From: a bacterium
GTDB taxonomy: Bacteria; Spirochaetota; UBA4802; UBA5550
Length of the DNA stretch: 18,176 bases
Reading direction: 5' to 3'
Assembly: GCA_024224995.1 (NCBI GenBank)
Contig: JAAENB010000074.1
Coordinates: forward strand, 1-18,176
Notes under the pieces: generated by a model
The model's input: only the letters and a program-made list of their open reading frames with translations
The model's database searches: none
What the model was told of the DNA's origin: nothing
Position numbers and translations under genes: made by a program
Shown: positions 1-7,800 of the stretch, piece by piece
Position numbering within the stretch: the first letter of the stretch is position 1
Layout of the letters: every line of letters starts with the position of its first letter

Positions 1-47
1 CCCGCTATACAGGGTCGGTCGTGTCTTAATATACCGAAAAACGTAGT

Positions 48-169
48 TCGGAATGTAAATTATGCCTACCGGGAGTGATGCCTCGGCAGGTTGTGAGGCT
101 GTTTGAGCGGAGCGAGTTCCGAACGTTCTGCAGAGGTATTACTCCCGGTAGGCATTATTTACATTCCGG
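48..169. repeat. Long imperfect inverted repeat (MITE-like or structured RNA)
   Basis: The left arm (49-89) and the right arm (128-168) are reverse complements over about 41 bases with four mismatches. The longest uninterrupted match is 15 bases (62-76, ATGCCTACCGGGAGT, against its complement in the right arm). The 38-base centre contains the palindrome GAACGTTC (121-128). The arms are flanked by similar 10-base sequences of the form TTRATATACC (26-35 and 171-180), although the left one stands about 13 bases away from the arm, so it is not a clean target-site duplication. The element could be a small non-autonomous transposon-like repeat or a folded transcript. No open reading frame lies inside it. 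Confidence 0.7.
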
Positions 170-269
170 GTTGATATACCTTATATAGCCCGCTCTGCGG
201 GGTCAGCTGCTCTCAAGAAACTGAATATAAATGGGTCAGTTTACAAGGATTTCACCAGGGGGGGGGTTG

Positions 270-306
270 GAGACGTTGCGTGCAACGCCTCTACGGGCTT
301 GTTCCC
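270..306 (+). repeat. Dispersed palindromic repeat, copy 1
   Basis: This 37-base stretch matches two copies near the right end of the window (17963-17999, and 18121-18158 on the opposite strand). It carries a hairpin core, CGTTGC-GT-GCAACG (274-287), followed by a shared tail of the form CTCTACGGGC. Relative to the other copies it lacks one base in the hairpin loop. It lies directly after a G9 tract. This organisation resembles REP-type intergenic repeats. No transposase or RAYT gene is present in the window. Confidence 0.75.
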
Positions 307-527
307 TAAAGCAGGCACGGAAGCGCCGCGTCAGGGAGCAGTTTGATTTAATAGGTGCGCGCGGAAATTAGCCTGACAATGTTTTAAAAATAGAATTGTT
401 GTAGTGAAAGTCAAAATTTAAAAAAAAGTGTATACATGATTAATAATTATGTATCTTTATGGTAGAAGACAGTTTTTTTTCTGAGTTTCAAAATCGAAAA
501 TATAAACAGGTTGATCTATACTTAACT

Positions 528-1979
528 ATGAAAACTAAAACAACGTATTTACAAATAGCAGTAGTATCTCTCATTGTTCTGATAATTCTCGCGATCTTTA
601 ATATGAACAAGGTCCAATATTATAGCGACTGGGCTAAAAGCAGCTGTATTGATATTTTCAACAAAATAATCCCTGAAAATAACAATTTTGCTGCTGCCAA
701 CCCGAAGCTCTACAAAAAATACAAAAAGACCTATAACAATCTTCCTTCTGAGTTTACTACCGCAGGTCTTTTTCTTCTATATAAAGCCCCCAGGGACATG
801 AGCCCGGCACAGATAGCCAGGCAATCGATCAAATATACAAATTATTATAAAGTCTCACACCTGGCAAAGGCAATAAGCAAGTACAATGCCCTTAACAAAC
901 ATATCAAAAAAAAGAGCATTAAAAAGGGCCGGTTAATCCACATCCCGGGGTCTCTTCCCCTTTTAACCCTGGATCTCAGGAAAACAAAACGGCCAGAACT
1001 TGTTTACACAAGGGGATTATATTATACCGGAAGTTCCATAGGCTCCTCTTCCCTGCTGAAAAGAATCCCTTCTTATAAAAAGACCGGAGTTAATTGCATT
1101 GTATTCGATGTCAAGGACATCACCGGGATCATCACCTACCGGAGCTCCGTGCCGCAAGTCCGGGCCTATAATACAGACAAGAAAAAATCCATTGATAATA
1201 TTCAAATGTTCCTCAGGGAACTGAAAAAGCATAATATTTACTCCGTAGCCCGAATCGCGGTTTTCCGGGACCATCTCCTGGTAAAAAAAGAACCCTCTCT
1301 CGCCATCAGGTCCTATAAAACCGGCGGAGTATGGAACGCAGGTTCAAAAGAAATATGGTGTGATCCTACAAATAAAAAAGTACAGGACTATAATATAAAC
1401 CTGGCCCTGGAGCTGGCAAATATGGGAGTCGATGAGATTCAATTCGATTATATTCGCTTTCCCACAGTTGGCAAGCTAAAGGACGCGAAATATTCGTATG
1501 ATTTTGGTAAAATGAGTAAAGAGCATACAATTACCAATTTTCTTAAAAGAGCGTATACAAAGATCTCAGCTAAGAATACTCTTGTTTCAATTGATGTCTT
1601 TGGAGTAGTGGCCTGGGGAAAGAATGTTGATATTCGTAAAACAGGGCAGAGAATTGAACTCCTGGCGGAGTATTGTGATATTATCTCTCCCATGCTTTAC
1701 CCGTCCCACTTTAATGACGATTTCGACGGTTTTTCAAATCCCGGCGACAATCCATACCACTTTATTTTTAAGGGCTGCCAAAAAGTGAGAGAACTGTCCA
1801 ACAATAAGGTTCTTGTTCGGCCCTGGCTCCAGGCTTTTAAATGGCGTGTTTCCAATTACGATAAGCATTATATAATGAAACAGGTCCGGGCTTCGGACGA
1901 CTCAGGGGCCTTTGGGTATCTTTTCTGGAATGCCAGGAACGACTATGGAAAGGTTTATAAGGCGCTTAAGAAGATTTAA
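528..1979 (+). CDS. Membrane-anchored putative glycoside hydrolase (DUF4015 family)
   Basis: This 483-residue protein has an N-terminal signal anchor (residues 6-25), a linker with a divergent LysM-like stretch (about 94-140, ending in a G-R-L-I-H-I-P pattern) and a C-terminal TIM-barrel-like domain (about 160-483). The last domain resembles the DUF4015 putative glycoside hydrolase family: it shows an R-G-L-Y-Y start, CIVFDVKD (190-197), and GVDEIQFDYIRFP (300-312), where acidic residues lie at strand ends. The likely role is extracytoplasmic action on a polysaccharide or the cell wall, but no substrate can be named. An upstream in-frame ATG at 459 would add 23 residues. The 528 start is preferred because it puts the membrane segment right at the N-terminus; neither start has a clear Shine-Dalgarno. 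The gene is the only rightward one and converges on rseP. Confidence 0.8.
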   Translation: MKTKTTYLQIAVVSLIVLIILAIFNMNKVQYYSDWAKSSCIDIFNKIIPENNNFAAANPKLYKKYKKTYNNLPSEFTTAGLFLLYKAPRDMSPAQIARQSIKYTNYYKVSHLAKAISKYNALNKHIKKKSIKKGRLIHIPGSLPLLTLDLRKTKRPELVYTRGLYYTGSSIGSSSLLKRIPSYKKTGVNCIVFDVKDITGIITYRSSVPQVRAYNTDKKKSIDNIQMFLRELKKHNIYSVARIAVFRDHLLVKKEPSLAIRSYKTGGVWNAGSKEIWCDPTNKKVQDYNINLALELANMGVDEIQFDYIRFPTVGKLKDAKYSYDFGKMSKEHTITNFLKRAYTKISAKNTLVSIDVFGVVAWGKNVDIRKTGQRIELLAEYCDIISPMLYPSHFNDDFDGFSNPGDNPYHFIFKGCQKVRELSNNKVLVRPWLQAFKWRVSNYDKHYIMKQVRASDDSGAFGYLFWNARNDYGKVYKALKKI

Positions 1980-1981
1980 GA

Positions 1982-2005
1982 TTTTGGCCCCCTGGGGGGC
2001 CAAAA
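1982..2005. terminator. Symmetric hairpin between convergent genes
   Basis: A perfect stem of ten base pairs (TTTTGGCCCC at 1982-1991 with GGGGCCAAAA at 1996-2005) with a four-base loop lies two bases after the stop codon of the DUF4015 gene and 17 bases beyond the rseP stop. It could serve both transcripts as a bidirectional terminator. Neither side has a proper T-tract beyond the stem, only the T/A runs built into it, so efficiency is uncertain. Confidence 0.6.
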
Positions 2006-2022
2006 GCAGTCCCCTCTATATA

Positions 2023-3684
2023 TTATTTTAACCATTCACTAACAAGTGTAAAAATATCATTTCCCATAATAAGAATAAACAATCCGATGAGGAATATTAC
2101 TCCAACTGTCTGAATTCTCTCCATTAGATCCTGACTCAGAGGTTTTCCCCTCACCATTTCCAGTGAATAAAAAACAAGATGACCTCCGTCAACGACCGGT
2201 ATGGGAAGTAAATTCATTATCATAAGGATTATGGAAATTTTGGCGATAAGAAGAATAAATTCCGACACCCCTTGTAAATAAAGAACATCTCCGGCGATTA
2301 CCGCAATTTTAATAGGTCCGCCCAGATTTTTCCGAACACTCATCTTGCCGCTAAAAAGCATCTTCATACCTTTAAGCTGCATCACGATAAATTCATAGGG
2401 TTCAACAAAGGCCCTGGTAAAACTCTCGCTTACTCCCAGTTTTATTTCTACCATGTAGGGAGCGGGAGTTTGCGAAAGGTTCACTCCGATTTGCCCGATC
2501 CTTTTAACCTGTGCTTTCCCGGTATACTCGATCTCTCTTTCTACTTCTTCATCTTTCTCATAAATAAATTGCCAAATTCGCAGCACAATACCGGCTTCGC
2601 CATTATCCCTGACTGCAGCAAGAAGTTGCGCGTAGTCGGATACGACCGTACCGTTTATTGCGACTTTTTTTTCTTTTATCGTATCTTTAATACTCTTAAC
2701 ATTTGAAAATTTTATTTCTTTTATTGCCTTAGCAGTCTTTTCATCACTCTTTTCGCCGGACTTTTGACCTGTATTGCCTTCAAGGGTCTTTTTAAGGATG
2801 TCCTCCATTACGATCACATCTTTAGGATCAGGTTTTATCCTGACGCTCATCTCCTTGCCTTTTCTCTCCAGCTTTAGAGTTACTTCCTGTTCGGGTCGTT
2901 CATTTATAATGTCTATAAATTCCTGATGAGATTTCACTTCCTTTTCACTTATTCCGTCATCTATGGAGATGACCTTATCCAATTTACGCAATCCTTCCTT
3001 TGCTGCCGGTGTTCCACTTATCACTTTACCAATAAGAGGCCCCTTTCCATTTGGTGCAATCCCTACAGAATAACGCTCCACTATCTTATTAAATTTTGGC
3101 TTAATATCTTTATGGACAATTTTATCACCCTGTTTAACTTTAAAATCAAGTTTCTTTCCTTCGGAAAAAAATATTTTATAGCTAATATCGGAAAAACCTG
3201 TTATCTTTTTTCCGTCAATTTCAAGGATCTCATCACCGGTCCTGATACCTGCCTCATAGGCGACAGATTTCTTTTCCGCTATCAGTTCTTTGGGAATAAA
3301 CACCTTGTTAGTTGCTTTGCTGTACCCAACAAGATTCATCATAAAAAAGATAATAATTCCAAAAATCAAGTTAAACAGAGGTCCCATTGCTACGGTTACA
3401 ATCCTTCTCCAGGGTGCCGCAGTCAGGAACTCATAGGATTTCCCCTCACGCTCTTCCGACGGCTCTTCTCCGTAAAACTGGCAATAACCGCCAAAGGGTA
3501 TAAGCGTAACCTGATAGGTGGTCTCCCCGATCTTCTTCTTCAAGACACCCTTGCCGTAGCCCATTGAAAAAACCTTGGCTTTAATCCCTACCATCTTGCC
3601 GCCAAGCAGGTGGCCCAATTCGTGAACAAAAATACAGAGTCCCAGGAGAACTACTATTCCAATTATATATGTCAATGCCATCAT
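2023..3684 (-). CDS. rseP: RseP-type site-2 zinc metalloprotease
   Basis: This is an intramembrane protease of the S2P/M50 family, which cleaves membrane-bound substrates such as anti-sigma factors. The zinc-binding HELGH motif is at residues 21-25 in the first membrane segment. A G-P-L-F-N membrane motif is at 101-105. The third conserved motif, NLLPIPVVDGG, is at 491-501 followed by the last membrane segment. PDZ-like domains occupy about 125-205 and 206-290. A Lys/Glu-rich linker (about 290-340) leads to a further PDZ-like half (about 340-390). At 553 residues it is about 100 longer than E. coli RseP (about 450). The start has the Shine-Dalgarno GAGGT, which lies in the last codons of dxr, eight bases upstream. 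It is the last gene of the housekeeping cluster. The target substrate is unknown, since no anti-sigma factor is seen here. Confidence 0.93.
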   Translation of the reverse strand: MMALTYIIGIVVLLGLCIFVHELGHLLGGKMVGIKAKVFSMGYGKGVLKKKIGETTYQVTLIPFGGYCQFYGEEPSEEREGKSYEFLTAAPWRRIVTVAMGPLFNLIFGIIIFFMMNLVGYSKATNKVFIPKELIAEKKSVAYEAGIRTGDEILEIDGKKITGFSDISYKIFFSEGKKLDFKVKQGDKIVHKDIKPKFNKIVERYSVGIAPNGKGPLIGKVISGTPAAKEGLRKLDKVISIDDGISEKEVKSHQEFIDIINERPEQEVTLKLERKGKEMSVRIKPDPKDVIVMEDILKKTLEGNTGQKSGEKSDEKTAKAIKEIKFSNVKSIKDTIKEKKVAINGTVVSDYAQLLAAVRDNGEAGIVLRIWQFIYEKDEEVEREIEYTGKAQVKRIGQIGVNLSQTPAPYMVEIKLGVSESFTRAFVEPYEFIVMQLKGMKMLFSGKMSVRKNLGGPIKIAVIAGDVLYLQGVSEFILLIAKISIILMIMNLLPIPVVDGGHLVFYSLEMVRGKPLSQDLMERIQTVGVIFLIGLFILIMGNDIFTLVSEWLK

Positions 3685-3692
3685 GAACTTTT

Positions 3693-4862
3693 TTACCTCT
3701 TCATCATATTTATCATTTTCTGTGCTGTTTCCCGCGATTCCGTATCCGCGTCAAAGATATCCTCAATACCGGGATTTTTAATAGTATTGTGTTGTTCCAT
3801 GGTTTTTTCCACAATTTTCACAATATCGGTAAACAATATCTTTTTTCCAAGGAAGGCTGCTACGGCAGCCTCGTTTGCCCCGTTTAATACAGCAGGCATT
3901 GTGCCGCCTGTTTTTCCTGCCTGGTAGCACAATTCCAGGGCCGGGTATTTTTTGCTGTCATACGATATAAAATTAAGGCTTCCCTGCTCTGCCAGGTTAA
4001 GCCGTCCAAAATCATTTTTTACTTTTTTTGGATACTTCAGGGCGTTCAGGATCGGAAGCGCCATATCCGCTACGCCCATATGCGCGTAAACCGCTCCATC
4101 TACGGTCTCTATCATTGAATGGATCACACTTTCGGGGTGTATTATAACATCTATTTTGTTATATTCAACATTAAAAAGATAATGCGCTTCTATTACTTCA
4201 AGTCCTTTATTCATCAATGTGGCGGAATCAATGGTGATCTTACTTCCCATATCCCAGGTTGGATGGGCCAGGGCCATTTCCGGGGTTACGCTATCCATTT
4301 TTGAAGCATCCAGGTCGCGGAGACTTCCTCCTGAGGCCGTGAGAATAATCCTTTCCACATCTTCATTTGATTCCTTCTCAAGCAGGGAAAAAATCGCGCT
4401 ATGCTCACTGTCTACGGGGATCAGTTCTACATTCTCTTCAGCCGCCCTGGACATAAAGAGTTCTCCTGCCATTACCAGGGTTTCCTTATTCGCCAGCGCT
4501 ATCCGTTTTGTGAAAGGCAGCGCTGCCAGTGTCGGCCGTAATCCTGCGGCTCCTACAATCGCAGAGAGAAGAACATCTACGGGCCTTCGCCCCAGCTCCT
4601 CAGTTCCTTCGGCTCCTTCCAGGAATTCAACATCCCGGCAGCGGCTTTTGAAATCGCGGTATTCCTGTGACGATAGTATATCGGGCGCTTCTATTGAAAC
4701 AACATGGGGACGGAATTCCTTAACCTGTTCTTCCAGCAGGGCAATATTTCTCCCGCATGCCAGGCCATAGACCCGGTACTCACTGTTAAGAGATCTTACG
4801 ACCCGTAATGTTGATTCACCAATAGACCCTGTTGAGCCAAGTATTGTTATGTTCTTTGTCAA
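3693..4862 (-). CDS. dxr: 1-deoxy-D-xylulose 5-phosphate reductoisomerase
   Basis: Dxr converts 1-deoxyxylulose 5-phosphate to 2-C-methyl-erythritol 4-phosphate using NADPH, the second step of the MEP isoprenoid pathway. The NADPH-binding loop GSTGSIG is at residues 9-15 and NKE at 125-127. Metal ligands by family alignment are D151, E153 (PVDSEHSAIF) and E222. Substrate residues are S177 (ASGGS), H200 (HPTWDMG), S213, N218 and K219. All are intact and the length of 389 is normal. The reading frame begins at a TTG (4860-4862). No ATG is close enough to keep the dinucleotide-binding strand, and an AAAGG lies about 13 bases upstream inside the end of cdsA. Only three bases separate it from cdsA. 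Confidence 0.95.
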   Translation of the reverse strand: MTKNITILGSTGSIGESTLRVVRSLNSEYRVYGLACGRNIALLEEQVKEFRPHVVSIEAPDILSSQEYRDFKSRCRDVEFLEGAEGTEELGRRPVDVLLSAIVGAAGLRPTLAALPFTKRIALANKETLVMAGELFMSRAAEENVELIPVDSEHSAIFSLLEKESNEDVERIILTASGGSLRDLDASKMDSVTPEMALAHPTWDMGSKITIDSATLMNKGLEVIEAHYLFNVEYNKIDVIIHPESVIHSMIETVDGAVYAHMGVADMALPILNALKYPKKVKNDFGRLNLAEQGSLNFISYDSKKYPALELCYQAGKTGGTMPAVLNGANEAAVAAFLGKKILFTDIVKIVEKTMEQHNTIKNPGIEDIFDADTESRETAQKMINMMKR

Positions 4863-4865
4863 ATT

Positions 4866-5741
4866 CTAAAGCATACCTTTAATATATATATAATAATAAA
4901 ACAGCGGAAGCGTAAAGACCATGGCGTCAAATACGTCCCACATTCCACCGTGACCGGGAATGATGGTTCCGGAATCCTTTATACCGCCGTCTCTTTTCAC
5001 AGAAGACTCTATTAAATCTCCTGTATTTCCAAGAATACTTAAAAATATTCCCAGGATTGCGGCCTCTATCATGGTAAAGAGTGTCACATCGAAAAATGAA
5101 ATAAAAACCTGGTTCGCTACTATCATACCAATAATACTAAAAAGCATGCCGGAGAAATATCCTTCCCATGACTTATTTGGAGAGACCGCGAAATTGGTTT
5201 TATGCTTTCCAAAAAGTACTCCCCCAAAATATGCTCCCGAATCATTCATCATTATTGCCACATTTAGTATCAATATATAATACATCCCATAATGATTAAT
5301 CGCCTTCATTAGGATTATATGTGAAAAGGGTAATACAATAAAGATTATCCCCATAACCGTTACGGCGGTGGAATATGTGCCCCCTTGAATTGGCCGTTTA
5401 AAAACCTGGAGCGCCAGGATTATTGCCAGGAAAACTGCGATCAATCCCATAATTATGCGTGCATCGAAATTTTCTTTATGCTCCCAGAAAACAAACATAT
5501 ACATTACAACATTTACCAATACCCCGGCAAGCATTCCTACCCAAATAAAGGGCCGTCCGTTTTCTCCCCTGTCGGCGATCTGGTAATACTCATAAAGACA
5601 TACCAGGGACACAAGTATCGATATAGCCAATATTGGTATCCCCTTAAAGTAAGGGGGTGCTACAATTGCCGCAAAATATAAGGGCAAAGCTACAATAGCG
5701 CTCAACACCCTCTTTATTGTTGTGCTTCTTACATCACTCAT
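4866..5741 (-). CDS. cdsA: Phosphatidate cytidylyltransferase (CDP-diglyceride synthase)
   Basis: CdsA makes CDP-diacylglycerol from CTP and phosphatidate in the inner membrane, the branch point for phospholipids. The 291-residue protein has about eight hydrophobic segments. It carries NDSGAYFGG (166-174), SPNKSWEG (187-194) and the C-terminal family signature (from S247) with K249, R250, K255, D256, and HGGMWD at 264-269. One deviation stands out: the signature normally ends D-R-x-D, but here residues 269-272 are D-V-F-D, with a GTA codon in place of the arginine. The start ATG overlaps the uppS stop (ATGA), and an AAGGAG lies 12 bases upstream, so translation is probably coupled to uppS. 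Confidence 0.94.
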   Translation of the reverse strand: MSDVRSTTIKRVLSAIVALPLYFAAIVAPPYFKGIPILAISILVSLVCLYEYYQIADRGENGRPFIWVGMLAGVLVNVVMYMFVFWEHKENFDARIIMGLIAVFLAIILALQVFKRPIQGGTYSTAVTVMGIIFIVLPFSHIILMKAINHYGMYYILILNVAIMMNDSGAYFGGVLFGKHKTNFAVSPNKSWEGYFSGMLFSIIGMIVANQVFISFFDVTLFTMIEAAILGIFLSILGNTGDLIESSVKRDGGIKDSGTIIPGHGGMWDVFDAMVFTLPLFYYYIYIKGML

Positions 5742-6454
5742 AATCCGCCAAATCTCCTTTCTCTTTGCTGGTACTCATGTATCGCTTTATATAAATGCTC
5801 CGGTGTAAAATCGGGCCATAGTTCATCAACAAATATTAACTCCGCATAGGCCATTTGCCATATAAGAAAATTACTAATGCGGTACTCGCCGCTGGTCCGG
5901 ATCATAAGATCCACTTCCGGCATGTTGGCTGTATACAGGTTTTTTTCCAATTTTTTTAAGGACAGCTTCTCATTCGTTTTCCTGCTGCCTACCCAGGTAT
6001 TAACAGCCTCCACTATCTCCTGCCGTCCGCCATAATTGATACAAAAATTCAATATCAACTTTTTATTTTCTTTTGTTGCTTCAACGGCGCGAGAAATTGT
6101 CTTTTTTGTTGTAGGAGGGAGTCTTTTGGTTGTTCCGGAATGCGTTATTTGTATCCCTTTTGACTTGATCATATCGAGTTTTTCCTTGAAGAAATACTCA
6201 ATAAGCTTCCAGAGTCCTTTTACCTCGGCAGCCGGCCGCAGCCAGTTTTCAGTTGAAAAGGCATAGAGGGATACAGCCTTTATTCCCAGGTCCAGGGCGA
6301 CATCCATTAAGGGTTCAACCGCGTCCGCGCCCTTTTTATGCCCTTCCGATCTCGATAAGGAATGCTTCTTTGCCCATCTCCCGTTTCCATCCATTATGAT
6401 TGCCAGGTGAGCGGGTATTATATTGGGCTCTATTAAGCTTCTATAATCTTTCAT
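5738..6454 (-). CDS. uppS: Isoprenyl transferase (undecaprenyl diphosphate synthase)
   Basis: This cis-prenyltransferase condenses isopentenyl diphosphate onto farnesyl diphosphate to give the C55 lipid carrier used in cell-wall assembly. The catalytic motif IMDGNGRWAK is at residues 20-29 with D22. SLYAFSTENW follows around residues 62-71, and the C-terminal region carries RTSGEYRISNFLIWQ and ELWPDFTPEHL. The length of 238 is normal for the family. It lies 27 bases after frr. The Shine-Dalgarno is poor, with a GGTGG some 18 bases upstream of the ATG. The product supplies the lipid carrier, while Dxr in the same cluster supplies isoprene precursors. Confidence 0.95.
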   Translation of the reverse strand: MKDYRSLIEPNIIPAHLAIIMDGNGRWAKKHSLSRSEGHKKGADAVEPLMDVALDLGIKAVSLYAFSTENWLRPAAEVKGLWKLIEYFFKEKLDMIKSKGIQITHSGTTKRLPPTTKKTISRAVEATKENKKLILNFCINYGGRQEIVEAVNTWVGSRKTNEKLSLKKLEKNLYTANMPEVDLMIRTSGEYRISNFLIWQMAYAELIFVDELWPDFTPEHLYKAIHEYQQRERRFGGL

Positions 6455-6481
6455 TCAATTATTTTTTGGTCCACCAGATCT

Positions 6482-7039
6482 TTATATGCTCAATATCTCT
6501 TTCTCTTTATTCTCCGTTAATTTCTGGACCTCTTCTACGTATTTATCAGTAGATTTCTGAACTTTTCCCTGCCCGGCTTTTGATTCATCCTCTGAGATAT
6601 CTTTCTCTTTTTCCAGTTCTTTTATCATATCATTGCCGTCTCTTCGGATATTCCGTATAGCGACCTTGCAATCCTCACCTCTCTGCTTTGCCACTTTTAC
6701 ATACTCTTTTCTTCTCTCTTCCGTGAGATCGGGAATCTGTATCCGGATGAGGTTTCCGTCACTGGACGGGTTCAATGATAATTCCGATTTTAATATTGCC
6801 TTTTCCACTGATTCAAGGTTCCCTTTATCCCAGGGCTGTATTACTACCAGCCGGGGCTCAGGTACGGAAATAGTGGCGACCTGGTTTAAGGGCATTGGTG
6901 ACCCGTATACATCTACCTTTACGGAATCGAACATGCCTGCGTTAGCTCTACCGGTTCGAATTGCCGCGAATTCCTTCTGCAAATTGGCAAGACTTTTCTT
7001 CATTCTGTTATCAATATCAACAATTATTTCATCAACCAT
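6482..7039 (-). CDS. frr: Ribosome recycling factor
   Basis: RRF splits post-termination ribosomes together with EF-G. The 185-residue length equals that of E. coli RRF. The helix I signature, with FAAIRTGRANAGMFDSVKVD near residues 24-43, the proline-containing SVPEPRLVVIQPWDKG segment (78-93) and the long C-terminal helices with LTEERRKEYVKVAKQ are all present. The ATG has a strong AGGAG eight bases upstream. The gene follows pyrH after 39 bases, the usual order in this cluster. Confidence 0.97.
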   Translation of the reverse strand: MVDEIIVDIDNRMKKSLANLQKEFAAIRTGRANAGMFDSVKVDVYGSPMPLNQVATISVPEPRLVVIQPWDKGNLESVEKAILKSELSLNPSSDGNLIRIQIPDLTEERRKEYVKVAKQRGEDCKVAIRNIRRDGNDMIKELEKEKDISEDESKAGQGKVQKSTDKYVEEVQKLTENKEKEILSI

Positions 7040-7078
7040 ATACTCGCTCCTTTATCTGGGTATGCTTTTGAGCTTTTA

Positions 7079-7792
7079 TTACGAAATCGTTGTTCCAATT
7101 TTTTCGCCGGAAACGATCCTTTGTAAAGATCCCTTATTAAACAGGTTAAAGACTATAATAGGCAGTTTGTGATCCATACACAATGATACTGACGTGAGAT
7201 CCATAACCCGCAGCTGTTTCTGTATTACCTCAATATACGATATTGAGTCAATCTTTTTTGCGTTTTCATCTTTTTCCGGATCGCTGGTATACACACCATC
7301 AACCCGGGTTGCTTTTAAGAACAGGTCCGCGCCCAGCTCTATGCCTCTGAGACTGGAAGCCGTATCCGTGGTAAAAAAAGGATGTCCCGTACCTCCGGCA
7401 GCAATAACAACCCGGCCTTTTTCCAGGTGGCGAACTGCTCGCGGTATTACATACTGCTCTGCCACCTCGGTCATTTCTATCGCTGTCATGACCCTGGCCG
7501 GGACTCCCGCCTTTTCAAGAGCATCCTGAACGGCAAGGGAATTCATTACTGTTGCCAACATCCCCATATAATCGCCCTTTCTTCTATCTATTCCCAGTTC
7601 CTCTCCAAGAGATCCTCTGAAAATATTACCGGCTCCAATTACAATCGCAATTTCCACTCCCGTACTATGAATCTCTTTTATCTCCAGAGCTACCTGACGC
7701 ACAATCTCAGGATTTATTCCTGTTTTCGCGTCACCTGCCAGGGCTTCACCGCTCAACTTTAACAATAGACGTTTATATTTTGGGGATGCCAT
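7079..7792 (-). CDS. pyrH: UMP kinase
   Basis: PyrH phosphorylates UMP to UDP with ATP in pyrimidine nucleotide synthesis, as an amino-acid-kinase-fold hexamer usually controlled by GTP and UTP. The phosphate-binding KLSGEAL (12-18), GAGNIFRG (53-60), the UMP-site region GGTGHPFFTTDTA and DGVYTSDPEKD are all recognisable. The length of 237 is typical. The ATG lies eight bases after the tsf stop, and its AGGA is inside the end of tsf (about 11-base spacing), which suggests co-translation with tsf. Confidence 0.96.
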   Translation of the reverse strand: MASPKYKRLLLKLSGEALAGDAKTGINPEIVRQVALEIKEIHSTGVEIAIVIGAGNIFRGSLGEELGIDRRKGDYMGMLATVMNSLAVQDALEKAGVPARVMTAIEMTEVAEQYVIPRAVRHLEKGRVVIAAGGTGHPFFTTDTASSLRGIELGADLFLKATRVDGVYTSDPEKDENAKKIDSISYIEVIQKQLRVMDLTSVSLCMDHKLPIIVFNLFNKGSLQRIVSGEKIGTTIS

Positions 7793-7800
7793 ATATTTTA

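Larger units (their letters stand above)
1..458. other. Non-coding left end with repeats and hairpins
   Basis: No convincing gene is visible in this stretch. It holds a long inverted repeat (48-169), an imperfect direct repeat of a 16-base sequence (1-16 and 189-204, 13 of 16 identical, each roughly self-complementary), a G9 tract (258-266), one copy of a dispersed palindromic repeat (270-306) and a possible hairpin with 7-bp arms (301-307 with 333-339, one G-T pair). Positions 380-458 are A+T rich and lie upstream of the first gene. No clearly spaced -35/-10 pair could be assigned there. Confidence 0.7.

Noticed and set aside
1..458. tRNA or other stable RNA gene at the left end
   Set aside because: No cloverleaf with conserved T-loop or CCA end could be drawn; the long inverted repeat has a different shape.
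2926..3567. Rightward open frame of 213 codons
   Set aside because: It lies entirely antisense to rseP, has no family resemblance and a Phe/Cys/His-rich composition typical of a shadow frame.
4219..4770. Rightward open frame of 183 codons, Ser/Arg rich
   Set aside because: It is a shadow of dxr, whose active-site residues are all present on the other strand.
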